NCBI GenBank assembly: GCA_002197995.1 | Contig: NGZR01000002.1 | Span: 7,626,001-7,690,000 of the forward strand | Direction of reading: 5' to 3' | Source: Gaeumannomyces sp. JS-464 | Taxonomy: Eukaryota > Ascomycota > Sordariomycetes > Magnaporthales > Magnaporthaceae | DNA length: 64,000 nt | The notes under the pieces: model-generated | Database searches by the model: none | What the model saw: only the letters and a program-made list of their open reading frames with translations | Told to the model about the DNA's origin: nothing | Part shown: positions 10,227 to 20,323 of the stretch, piece by piece | Layout: each line of letters starts with the position of its first letter | How positions within the stretch are numbered: the stretch's first letter is position 1 | Translations under genes and position numbers: made by a program

Positions 10227-11275
10227 ATGCCTCCGACGAGGCTTTTCCTCCCGTCGCTGGCGAGGCAGTGCCGGTCCCTGCTCTCGCAGCCGGCGGCCAC
10301 CACCAGCACCAGCACCAGGTTCATGTCAACCACGGCGCCAAAGGCCGCCCCGGGCAGTACGTCAAGCATCCTCCCAACCAGTGTGCATGCATATATCCAT
10401 GCGCCAACACAGCTCCGCGCCGGTCCTAACCCTCCCCTCCATCCACAAACAGCACCATCGACCCCCTTCTCCCCCGCCCAACTCCTCGAGGGTCTCGACG
10501 GCTCCAGCTCCAGCTCCAGCTCCTCCGGCTCCTCCTTCCCCTCCTCCCGCAACACCACCACCTCCGGCCTGAAAACTAACAGCAATTTCTGGTCCTCGGG
10601 CGGCAACCGCAACAACCGCAGCAACAACTACAACCCCTTCGCCTCCGCCGCCTCCGCCACCACCACCACCACCCCTTCCTCCAGCACCTCCATCACCGAC
10701 GTCCTGAGCGGCCTGCTCGCCGAGCCCTCGACCCGCGAGGCGAACCGCACGCTGCGCAAGGCCCAGACGAAGGCCGAGGCCTCGGCCTCGCTGCGCAAGG
10801 AGGACCAGAGCAACGCCTACATGCGCCAGATGCCCCGCCGCTGGACCACGGGCGAGGTCTACGCCCCGCACGACCTGTCCCCCGAGGAGGTCAAGCGCTA
10901 CTTTAGGCGCGAGCTCAGGCCCAGGTTCGACGTCTTTGACGTGCTCGGCTTCAACCCGCTGGACAACTACGCAGTGTGTTCTTTTCTTCATTTCTTTACT
11001 TCTGTCACATTTGCTTGGTCTTTCCCCCCTGGCATATCGGTGCTGACTGAGTGACACCCTGCCCGCAGAACTTCTCCGTCATCTCAGAGTACATGACGCC
11101 CATGGGCCGCATAAAGCACCGCGACGAGACGGGCCTACGCCCTGTCAACCACAGGAAGATGGCCAAGGCTATCAGGAGGGCCATCGGTCTTGGCCTGCAC
11201 CCCAGTGTGCACCGGCATCCCGAAATCCTCCACCGCCTAAGGAGGAGTTTGCCAGGGCGTGCCAAGTTCGACTGA
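10227..11275 (+). CDS. Mitochondrial small-subunit ribosomal protein bS18m
   Basis: This is a structural protein of the mitochondrial ribosomal small subunit (RSM18/bS18 family). Exons are 10227-10973 and 11069-11275; intron 10974-11068 (GTGTGT...CAG) falls in phase 0 just before NFSVISEYMTPMGRI. The N-terminus is Arg/Ser/Thr rich and nearly free of acidic residues, as expected of a mitochondrial presequence. Residues about 95-155 are a low-complexity Ser/Asn/Thr-rich linker. The S18 core (FDVLGFNPLDNYA, then RIKHRDETGLRPVNHRKMAKAIRRAIGLG) lies at the C-terminus and ends with VHRHPEIL. Total 317 residues, longer than bacterial S18, which is normal for fungal mitochondrial forms. No frame errors. 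Confidence 0.93.
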
Positions 11276-11467
11276 TCTCATACAAGCGATTAGCTGGGGG
11301 AGCACGAAAGCACCGGCGAAACCAATGTATAGATATTTTCGTTTTCTATATCTCTCACGCCATAGCAAAACACAACTGTACAAACGTCCAAGGCAACGAC
11401 CATACGGTGTTGCATGGTTCTATATATGTGCATGCACCTGCAGCAGAGTTCTAACCCCTACACAAAT

Positions 11468-14057
11468 CTAGGGTTTGAGCTCATCTCGTGGCTTTCGGAA
11501 CTCGCTGCGCTCCACAACAGAGTCCTTCGTCCGCGGCACTTCAGCCTCCAGTTTTGCCCACAGCTCCGGGAACTCCTTCTTCGCCCACTCCTCAAAGCTA
11601 TCTTGGAGCTCTTGGCTAGGAAGGGCATTGTAAGATATGCGCAGCCTGTTTGAAAGTGGTAGGAAATGAGTGTCAGCATTGACTTTCTTCCGAACGAGGG
11701 CGATGCGCGCCGCGTGTGCGAGAAGCAGATGCCGGAGGGCAAAGAGGGAGAGAAAGAAGAGAGAATACCCACATTGAACTTTCAGGATAATAGCCCACAA
11801 TGCCCTTCATTTCCTTGAACAGCTTCTCGACCGCGTCGACGTCGCCGTTGCCCGCAATGGCGCCGCAGTAGGCTCCAAAGACGTACGGGGGAACCTCGAC
11901 CTCCATCCTCATCATCTTGGCCCAGACCTCGCCGGCGCGCTCGTCACCAAACGGCAGCTTCTCGCACGTCCAGAAGAAGATGGCGAGACTGTCGTACGTG
12001 GGGCCGTCTGGCGAGCCCGAGATCTCGCGCCAAAACTCGAGGCTGGTCTCCGGGTCGCCGCAGCCCGTGTACGCCATCATGAGGCCGTTGTACAGTTTTT
12101 GTCCGGTTGTATCGTCGTGTCCATCTTGAGCATGTTGTGCACCATGCCCAGGCTCTCGCGGTCCGGGTGCCGGCCGAGCTGCTCGAGCGCGCGCGTGTAC
12201 ACGGCTGCGTCGGGCCGGATCGCGGGGTTCTCCTGCGCTCGCATGTGGCCAAACACAAGCACCGCCATGTCGGGCCGCTTGCGCTTCCCGAAGAAGGCGT
12301 CCATGAGCTCGACGCGGCTCGCCCGGTTTGTGTCCGGGAAGTACTCGCGGAGAAGGGTGTAGCCGTCCCAGACGCGGGCCGTGCTGTTGGCCTCGTCAAG
12401 CGAGTACTTGACCAGCGCGTCACGCACCACCGCCCGCTCCTCCAGGCTGTACTGCAGAGCGTGGAGCGAGAGCGTGTCCATCAGCTCGTATAGTTGGTCG
12501 CTCTTGAGGAAATGTATACACAGCTCTGCCGTAGTCTCTGGCTCCAGCGTCACCTCAAACTCCTCGACTTGCGACAGCGCCGACAGCAGCTTCTGACCCT
12601 GCGCCAGATCCAGGCAGAGGGCCCTGATGTATTTATTCAGGACTGATGTGCTGTACGTGTCGAAGAAGCTGGTCCCTCCCTGTTGTGTGGGCTCCTCGTC
12701 GAGGTCTTCCTGGCCATAATCGTGTTCGCGCGGGAAAGCCACAAGCGCTTCCATGGCACTGTGGGCGCCCACAAAATCGTTGGCCTCCAACCGGTATTCC
12801 AGCTGCAACGCGCGCGAGCGGACATCGTGCGGAATGCCTCGTCTTACTGACCAAAGCCAGAACCTCTCGGCAAGCGCCGGGTTCTGCATCTCAATTGCCG
12901 TCTCGAGCATTTTGTTCAGGGTGTCTGTATCTGGATAGTTGGCCGTAGCAGGCAAAAGGTTCACCGTTTGATCGATGCCGTCGACATCCTTCCCCAGCAC
13001 GCTAACAGCCCACTGTAGAATGACATCCCAAGTGTGTCTCGGGGGTGGGATTTGGGGGTTGCCGCAGAGCTTGGTGAAGATGTCGTTCACACGCCCCGCC
13101 GCTTCCGGGTGCCGCCTGGCAAATAGAATAAGCTCCAAGAGGGTGGGCTCGAAGGGCTCGCACTTTGCCTTTTGGTACCACTCGAACACGGCGTCTGCAT
13201 CCCCGCGCTTGGCGTAAAAGGCGGTCATGATTTTTTGGCGTCGGGCCTCCTGGAAAGACTGCAGCTTCAGTTCCGTGGCCTTCTGGACCAAGGTGGCCTC
13301 GTCATCGTGTTCCGCGAGACCCTCTAGTATTTCCATCCACAGCTTCTGCGCTTCTCTTGGTATTGCCGCACCATCTGGGGTGGCGGCTGAGAGCAGCTCT
13401 GAGGCCTCGGTGGCAGCGCCCTGTCTGGCGAGGGCTGAGATGTATCGCCGATAGACACTTCCGCCGACATCGTTTGCCGCCTGGCTGTCGAGCAGGCACT
13501 GGCACTTGTAAGCCACCCTCGCAAGCTCCAGGTGGCTCTTGGAGTCCCCCTTGGTAGGCTTTCTCCTTGCCACTTCTTGAATGCGGTGGAAGTCCTTGAC
13601 CCCCAGTGATGAGCCGAGCTTGAAGACGTATCCATCCTGTCCCTCCTTGTCCAGCTTCTCAGTCAGATAGACAAGAGTGCGCAGCGCGCAGAAGGCCTGG
13701 GTCGAGTTGATAGGGTCGTTGCGGAACTTGGCCGCCTGGAAAAAGGAGCGCAGGGCTGTGACAAGCTTTTGTGCGGGGGGCGGGCGGACACTGTCGGTCT
13801 CGCTTGCGCTGTGCAGAAGAAGCTTGGTCGTATCCGGGGAGGACGCGATGGTCCTTGACATCCCTGGGCGGCTTCTTGAAGCCCCCGAAAAATGTCCTGC
13901 TGGGCGGCCTGCTTATGCGCAATAGCGGGCGACAGACGCTCGGTCGTTGTGCTCGCTCGCGGGACGCTGCGAGAGCGGATATGGATATGTGCCGGGCATG
14001 GAGTCCCGCGAGACACGGGCTCGCTCGGCAGACATGGCGGGCCAGGTGGGAGCGCAT
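11468..14057 (-). CDS. Complex I intermediate-associated protein CIA84-like (PPR-type)
   Basis: This is a mitochondrial pentatricopeptide-like assembly factor resembling CIA84, which in Neurospora binds an assembly intermediate of the complex I membrane arm. Exons are 14057-11773 and 11645-11468 (intron 11772-11646, GTGGGT...CAG; phase 2). Start MRSHLARHVCR and then RTFFGGFKKPPRDVKD form the presequence and conserved N-terminal signature. Helical repeat segments run through the rest, for example NGLMMAYTGCGDPETSLEFWREI and DVDAVEKLFKEMKG. Two single-base frame breaks are evident: one extra base at about 13824-13832 and one missing base in the A/T run 12096-12100. They cancel, and the spliced length is then exactly 820 residues. 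Some ortholog choice remains because PPR proteins diverge fast. Confidence 0.78.
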
Positions 14058-14609
14058 CGTGGGGAGGGCTTGACGCTCTCAGGGGTGGCTGCGCTGGCTT
14101 GTCGAAGCCATTGAGCGATGAGCGGTGCACACAATGTGTAACTGGGCTCGGCGGCAGTCTCTACCTCCGCATTGTTAAGTGTCTGGCTATACAATCTGCC
14201 AGCCGCCTTCTCAGGGGTGGTTTTTCTAAGCAGCTAAAAAGATAATCGTCAACTTGAAGCTTCTGTCGCTCGCGATAGCTTGGCCCAAGCTTCCCAATGG
14301 CCCGCGAAGCTCCACATTAAAACTGTCGCCGCTGTCATTTGGCGGGGCGGGTTTTGCGGAAGCCGGCATGCGCGGCGGGGGTCGGCACGTGCGTCTTATC
14401 TTAGTTTATCGCCGCCATCGGCCCCCTCCCGCCCCCGTTTTTTTTCCGTCGCGAGAAAAGTGCCGCGCCTCACCGCCCAAACTTTCTGGAATGGAGGCTT
14501 ATGAAAAGCGTGCGAATCGTTTCCCCTGATCTCGGGTCTTAGAACCGCCCAGAATTTAGTGCGGCTTCACCATCTACCTCGCAGCTCGCCCAACTCACAC
14601 CTTTGCAGG
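14058..14609. promoter_or_regulatory. Shared divergent upstream region CIA84 / DUF2462
   Basis: This 552-bp spacer lies between two genes transcribed outward. A pyrimidine/T run sits at about 14437-14447 in front of the small gene. There is no clear TATA box and no coding frame. Confidence 0.45.
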
Positions 14610-14876
14610 ATGGCGCAGGGAACCGTCAAGATGTCGGCGAAGCCGGCGACGACAAAGCCCTTGAAAAAGGGGGCTAGGGTAACCAAGCCCAAGAAGGCGA
14701 AGGCGACGAAGGCCGACAAGCTCGTCAAAAAGTACACCTCGGGCCTCGTCAACCAGACCGAGAAGCTGCTCGGCGAGCGCGCCGGCCACCTCGAGCTCAT
14801 CGGCAAGGGCAGGAAGGGCAAGACTGCCGACGCCGGGGGGAAGAAGCAGACGGGCGGCTCCAAGAAGTTTGGCTGA
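14610..14876 (+). CDS. Small basic protein of the UPF0390/DUF2462 family
   Basis: This is an 88-residue single-exon protein starting MAQGTVKMSAK, very rich in Lys, with a central conserved stretch LVKKYTSGLVNQTEKLLGERAGHLEL. That stretch matches the DUF2462 (Leydig cell tumour 10-kDa/UPF0390) family of small, probably nucleolar, eukaryotic proteins. Function is not established. The ATG at 14610 is the first in frame after the leader and gives the family N-terminus. The C-terminus (KKQTGGSKKFG) is basic and low complexity. Confidence 0.75.
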   Translation: MAQGTVKMSAKPATTKPLKKGARVTKPKKAKATKADKLVKKYTSGLVNQTEKLLGERAGHLELIGKGRKGKTADAGGKKQTGGSKKFG

Positions 14877-16119
14877 GGGAGCCCACCCCTACGCCCCTCG
14901 GTCGGCCGCTCTACCCCGGGATTCTCGCTCGGGCATCCCCAGCCGCCTACAGGTATGCGCAGCCAACTCACTTCATGGCCGGCTAACTGCACCTTCTTAC
15001 ACGTCTTCAAACATATACTAATTTCCCATCCGCCGGAGCAGCCACTCGACACCGGGCCACGCCGGCTGCGACTCCATCCTAATTCTCGGCAGCTGGCATA
15101 ATCCCGTGGGCTAATTGGCCGCCTGGCTGTCCTCCCCGACATCTATCTGCGGCAAGCCCGGTGGAACTTAGCGAGGACTTTGACGGGTTCTCGGGCTCGG
15201 GGTGTTGGTTGGACCGTGCCGCACAAGCGAGTCTCGTGGTGCAGAAGCCTACCTCTCAAGTGGGCAATCTCTATGCGCGCCAGATCATTTTTAGCTTCTG
15301 CTGTCTAGCCGAGATACCCAACCTCGGAGTACCGAGAGACTGTCCCACACACGGATCTCGCGCCTTCGGTTTTCTCAGGACCTAGATTCTAGGCGATTGC
15401 CCATCGTCGAGCATAAAACACCCAGCCCTCCACTTTCAGATCTGTCTCCAAACCAACCGTCTACGATTTCTCCACCAGCCGACAGCCGCCCGTGGGCAAA
15501 CGGGTCTACATCAGGGTCGGCGTCTATAGGTGCTCCCGTTTGCGCTGGTGTTCTCAGTCTCAGGTCGCCGGTCAAAGAAAGGAGAAAGATTTGAAGAGCT
15601 CCCGCTTGTCACCAAATGCCTACTTCTCGAGCCAGAAGCCGCACTTATTACCTATGAGAATCTAGAAATGGGACGGAGCACTGTTGCATCGGCCTTTCAA
15701 CTATGTCTTACACCCTGGCGTGTGGCGAACCGCCGCGAAGGATTCTGGCGTTGTGACGCGACTCATCCACCGTAATGTGATATGCCCTGCATGAAGTAGC
15801 ACGTAATATGTAGAAGAACGCAGGTGACCATCCTGAACAGAGGAGAGCAGAGGAAAGGGGACCGGTTCACGTGCCAAGGTCGGAGCTGGAGGGAGGGCTC
15901 CTTGTCCGTTTATTGGTCCCACAGCTCTTACTATAAAATCCCGCCCGCCCCTCTCGTTTACCCCTTGGAATCCTCCAACATTCCTCACCCACACCCGTTT
16001 CCACTTACATAGTGTAGCTAAGAGACAAACAATTCTATACTGCATGCTCCTCGGAGCGGAGCAAACTACAATATATTAAAAAATCAAATACACTGCCAAA
16101 AGGACAGAGAAGAACAAAA
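14877..16119. other. Intergenic region upstream of the methyltransferase
   Basis: This 1.2 kb holds the 3' flank of the DUF2462 gene and the promoter of the methyltransferase. Scattered short frames are unsupported. The last 250 bases carry recognisable promoter elements (see separate entry). Confidence 0.5.
15868..15939 (+). promoter_or_regulatory. Promoter elements: CACGTG, reversed CCAAT, TATA box
   Basis: CACGTG (15868-15873), ATTGG (15911-15916 region, CCAAT on the other strand) and TATAAAAT (15932-15939) are spaced as in a fungal RNA polymerase II promoter. The TATA box is 180 bases before the start codon at 16120, leaving room for a 5' leader with a CA-rich start region. Confidence 0.5.
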
Positions 16120-17211
16120 ATGGAGGATCCCTCCCTCCTCGACATCGCCAGGACCCTGGCCTTCCCCTGGCTCTTCATGTTCGAGTCGCTGAGCTGCCTC
16201 CCCGGCACCGTCGTCCGCCTCGCGCGCGAGGGCACCCTCGTCTCCCACCTCCTCGGCCGCGCCGGCCACGGCACGCTGGCCGAGGCCTGGTTCTCCGACT
16301 TCTGGACCAAGCGCGCCGCGCCGGGCGTCTTCGCCAGCGCCAGCGCGAGCGTCATCCCGCTGCTGGCGGGCCGCGTGCGCGGGGGCGCCGTGGTCGGCGA
16401 GGGCGAGGGCGCGCCGCACCCGCCCATCGCCGGCACCGTCCTCGAGGTCGGCCCGGGCAGCGGCATGTGGGCGCCGGTGCTGGCGCGCGGCGTCGTCGCC
16501 GCCTCCTCCTCCGCGTCCACCTCCACCGGCGTCAGCTACAACAAGTCCGCCCCGGCGGCGACGGCAACGCCAGGGCCCGTCAGGCGCATCCTGGGCGTGG
16601 AGCCCAACGCGGGCGTGCACGCGGCGCTGAGGCAGGCCACGAGCGAGGCCGGGCTGGAGGCGTCTACGAGGTCGTGCCGTGCGGGATCGAGGACCTCGCG
16701 GCGACGGGGGCCGTCGCGCACGGCGAGGTCGACTGCATCGTCTCCGTCCTCTGCCTCTGCAGCATCCCGGATCCGGAGCGCAACATCCGCGAGCTGTACC
16801 GCTACCTCAAGCCAGGAGGCAGGTGGTACGTCTGCGAGCACGTGCGCCAGGTGCCCGGCACAGCCATGTATTGGTACCAAGGTACGTTGTTTTTTTTTGT
16901 TCGTAGTTTGTTCTGGTGAAAACTGTGTCGTTTGAACCATCCCTATCCTCTTCACACGCCACCCTGCCATGCCCTTCATCCCACGTCGCGGAGAGAGCTT
17001 CATGTGCTGATACTCGTGCGTGCACAACCTATCTTTTCCAGCCTTTGTGAACCTCTTCTGGCCCCATCTGATCGGCGGCTGCCGTCTTCGCAACGAGACG
17101 GCCAAGTATCTGCGTTCGGCTGGTCCATGGTCCGATATTGATCTTGCGCAACCGCCAGCCGAGCCTTGGTTCAATACCCTTCCACACGTGCTAGGAATCT
17201 TGAAGAAGTAA
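16120..17211 (+). CDS. METTL7-like SAM-dependent methyltransferase
   Basis: This is a class I methyltransferase resembling the METTL7/thiol- or lipid-droplet-associated group. Exons are 16120-16881 and 17042-17211 (intron 16882-17041, GTACGT...CAG). The N-terminus has a hydrophobic helix (LAFPWLFMFESLSCLPG) that could anchor it to a membrane. SAM-binding motif I is VLEVGPGSGMW at about residues 107-117; motif II RILGVEPNAG follows. IVSVLCLCSIPDPERNI and YLKPGGRWYVCEHV are post-motif segments typical of type-11 methyltransferases. A Ser/Thr-rich insertion lies between motifs I and II. The frame is broken by -1 at the GG of 16659-16660 (GLEGVYEVVPCGIEDL spans the break). With one base added the protein is 310 residues. 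Substrate is unknown. Confidence 0.8.
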
Positions 17212-17744
17212 TACCCCAGCCATCTAGCACTATTTGATACTTCGTGGCGGTCTTGGATAGTTGAATGTCAATGCCATTGTTGGTTGCCTCGCTGTAACAT
17301 CGCAGTGGGCGCGAAGACGACATATACAGCATCATTTCAACCTCGATCATGCTCTCCATAGGGTTTAAACCTCTTTTCATTTATGGTGCCGTAGCACAAA
17401 TCTCATGAATCTAATCCATCTACCATCCATTGGCTCAAAATCCGTGACCTTATACCAACGCCCAACGTTCGCTAGAGGTAGCCCAACAGAGCGACAGCCT
17501 CCGTCGTCAGAGAACCAAAGCCCTCCAGACAGCTGCTGCCCTCTCCCAAGGTACCAGCTACTAGTGAGTCGCTTTTCAGCAAAGATCATTTCGTCCTCCA
17601 ATCAAACCCCAAAGATCCCGAGCCTGATGTGCTTCCAAAAAAAGGGAAGAAAACTTGTCCCCTTATGGCCGTATCCGCCTGGCGTAGCCACCTCCTAGAA
17701 AGCAGTTCAAGTGCCGAGTGAGATAGCCGTAGCTGGCTTTGCAG
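17212..17744. other. Intergenic, convergent 3' ends
   Basis: This is the spacer between the methyltransferase stop and the zinc-knuckle gene stop. No supported gene; both 3' UTRs should lie here. Confidence 0.5.
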
Positions 17745-19763
17745 TTACCAGGCAGAGTCGCCACCGCCAGACATCTTCCAGGAGTCGGCATCGGCGCCCG
17801 GGGCTGCAGTGTTGGCAGCTCCCGTCTGCCAGTCCTCGCCCTGTCCGCCGGTGCCAGTGTTCCAGTCGCTGGTATCGCCAGCAGCACCGTTGTCGAAGCC
17901 ACCAGTCTGGTTGTCGAAGCCTCCCATGTCGGCGTCGTCGTCAACGTGTGGCTTGGTACACTTGGACTTGAAGTGTCCCATCTCCTGGCAGTTGGAGCAT
18001 TTGACGCGAGAGACTGCACAAACATACAAGTTAGCGGCCCCGCCGGTGAAACGACGATAGGATAGACTAAGACTTACTATCCCGGGGCTTCGGGCAGTCC
18101 TTGCTCATGTGGCCATATTCATCACAGTTGCGGCACTGGACGTTGGCCATGTTCTTCGGCTCGGTGCAGTCGCGAGCCATGTGGCCTTCCTGTCCACAGT
18201 TGCGGCATCCGCCGCCGCCACCGCCCTTGGGGCAGTCCTTGGCAAAGTGACCACCTATGGAACAAAGATCAGCTTGCTGCACAGTCTCTATATTCCAAGT
18301 GATGATCATGAGAGTATAGCCCTGGGTCGGGAACGCTGGGTGGCACTCACACTCGCCGCACTTGCGACACTCCATATCCGGCTGGCAGACGCGCTCCTCC
18401 TCGCACTCCCTGGCTGTGTGGCCCGACTTGCTATAATAGAGTGTTAGCAACTACTTTTGGTGTCTTCCAGAGTTGCGAGTATTGATGGGAACTTGACTTA
18501 CCCGCAGTTCTTGCAAGCAAACTTGTCAACACGAACCTGGGGGCCTGTGGGGGTTGATTAGCGTCTGAGCTCTTGCGGGTTTGTTAATGTCAATGGAAAC
18601 ATACAGTCGCGGGAACGGTGGCCCGGCTCGTTGCAGTTGATGCACTCAACGACAAGCTGTTGGCGCTCGATCTTCTCTTGGGTGCAGTCACGAGTCTCGT
18701 GGCCGAGTTCTTGGCAGTTGCGGCAGCGAGGAAGATGTGTGTGGACCAAGTCGCCAGCATCCTCGAGACGCTGAAGGTTGTCAGCAGCGTCCTTCGGCCA
18801 GAACTCACGCTCGCGGGGGCGAGGGCACTTGTCGCTGAAGCGCAGCGAGACCGTGTGCTTCTTGTCCAAGTTTCCCTGGAGATCCATGTTGACCATGCCA
18901 GCGGGGACCTGCTTGGCCAATGCGATGAAGTAGAGGCCAATGTTCTCCTTACGGAGGGTCTGCTCCATGGTGACGTAGTTGGTGTCCGGCATGGCCTTGA
19001 GGTAGGCGTTGAGTGCCTGCTTGACGGAGAACATGTCGGAGTCCTCGACGGCATCCCGGACCAGCTCAAGGGCAGCAGAAGCCTCCATGTCCGGGACATC
19101 AGAGCGGTCAATGTAGCGAGCCGCCTTGCACTCGGTGGCAGCATGGCCTAAGTGGTATATGTTGTTAGACCGTCTACGTTTCATGACAGGAGGAAAAACT
19201 TGAATCTTTGCTCACCCGGCTCCTGGCAATTGGCGCATTTCTTGTTGGGGCACTCCTTGGACATATGGCCGTCCTCGCCGCAGGAGCGGCACTGCATAGG
19301 AGGGCGGTCAGGGCAGTCACGGCTCATGTGGCCCTCCTTGTTGCAGACGCGGCATGTGCCATCGAAGACCCTCGGCTTGGTGCAGTCAGCCTTGTTGTGG
19401 CTAGAGGATTTGTTAGCGCGGTGTGTGCAGTGGGATAAGGGGTCATGTTTTCCATCATCAGGCGAAGACGACAGTGGTATTGCAGACGTACCCAGGCTCG
19501 CCACAGTTGAAGCATTTGCCATCGTTGCCACCATTGCCGCCGTTGTCGGCGTCACCGGCAGCACCGAAGCCGTCAGCGCCGTCAGCACCGCCAGCGTTGC
19601 TGCTGTCGTTCCACTGGTCGTTGCCAGCAGCGCCGCCAGCATTGCCGTCATCATTCCACTGATTGTTGGCGCCAGCATTGCCAGAGTCGTTCCATTGGTC
19701 GCGGCCGGCATTCTGGGACTCCCAGGCTCTGCCACCGGAGCTGTTTCCCCAGGTATCGGCCAT
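17745..19763 (-). CDS. CCHC zinc-knuckle protein with eleven knuckles (CnjB/Gis2-like)
   Basis: This is a predicted single-stranded nucleic-acid-binding protein of the CnjB/Byr3/Gis2 type. Seven exons: 19763-19492, 19400-19216, 19147-18605, 18544-18502, 18430-18351, 18254-18078, 18013-17745; all introns are GT-AG, 60-96 nt, and phases close exactly to 522 residues with no frame error. Residues 1-80 are Asn/Gly/Asp/Ala-rich with repeated (D/N)QWND. Eleven C-X2-C-X4-H-X4-C knuckles follow: four before and seven after a non-zinc, largely helical segment of about 150 residues (MEASAALELVRDAVED...). Most introns interrupt a knuckle at or next to its Gly-His. The C-terminal tail is again Gly/Asn/Asp-rich and ends SGGGDSAW. 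A translational or RNA-chaperone role is inferred from relatives. Confidence 0.88.
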
Positions 19764-19792
19764 CTTGTTTGGTGGGAGATGGTCCTCCAAGT

Positions 19793-20323
19793 CTATGACA
19801 GGTGTTAGCAGCAGGAACAATTGGGGTAGACACCGCCGACCGTCACGCTAGATAGAGGACTTGACTGGCGGTAATCAAGGCGCCAGTAGTGGGCAGTGGC
19901 AGTAATGGTAGAGAATAAGGAAGAAGAGATAGCGAAGAACGTGGGGAGAAGGTTCAGCACCGCGCAGTCCAGGTCGGTTTCTGTATACTTTGCGACAAGG
20001 AGGCTCCCCCAGCCGGCCAGGTAGAGGAGAGTACGAGGGGATGCTTGATGATGTCTGGATAAACGGATTGAAGATGTTTGGGTTGAATGGCCAAGATGGA
20101 GGATGAATAGGCCGATATATGCGACCGCAACAAGAGCCTGAAACGCATTGAAAAGCGTCGAGAAGGTAGAGGAGAAGGCAATAGATGATAGTGAAGACCA
20201 AGAGATGATGCCGCCTTAGAAGACCAGAGTCTCTTCGTGATGGAAGGAGATGCTGTCGCCAGCGGGCTCGCAGACGGGGAGAGGGCGGAAGACATCAACG
20301 AAAGGAGTGCACAGGAAGCTTAC
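19793..20323 (-). other. Probable 5'-UTR intron of the zinc-knuckle gene
   Basis: On the minus strand a donor ACG|GTAAGC at 20323 and an acceptor with a near-perfect branch site (GCTAACACCTGTCATAG, ending 19793) flank 531 bases. The acceptor is 29 bases before the start codon. A weak TATA-like TTTAAATA lies further upstream near 20513-20520. Highly expressed fungal RNA-binding genes often carry such leaders. The pairing of donor and acceptor is inference. Confidence 0.4.
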
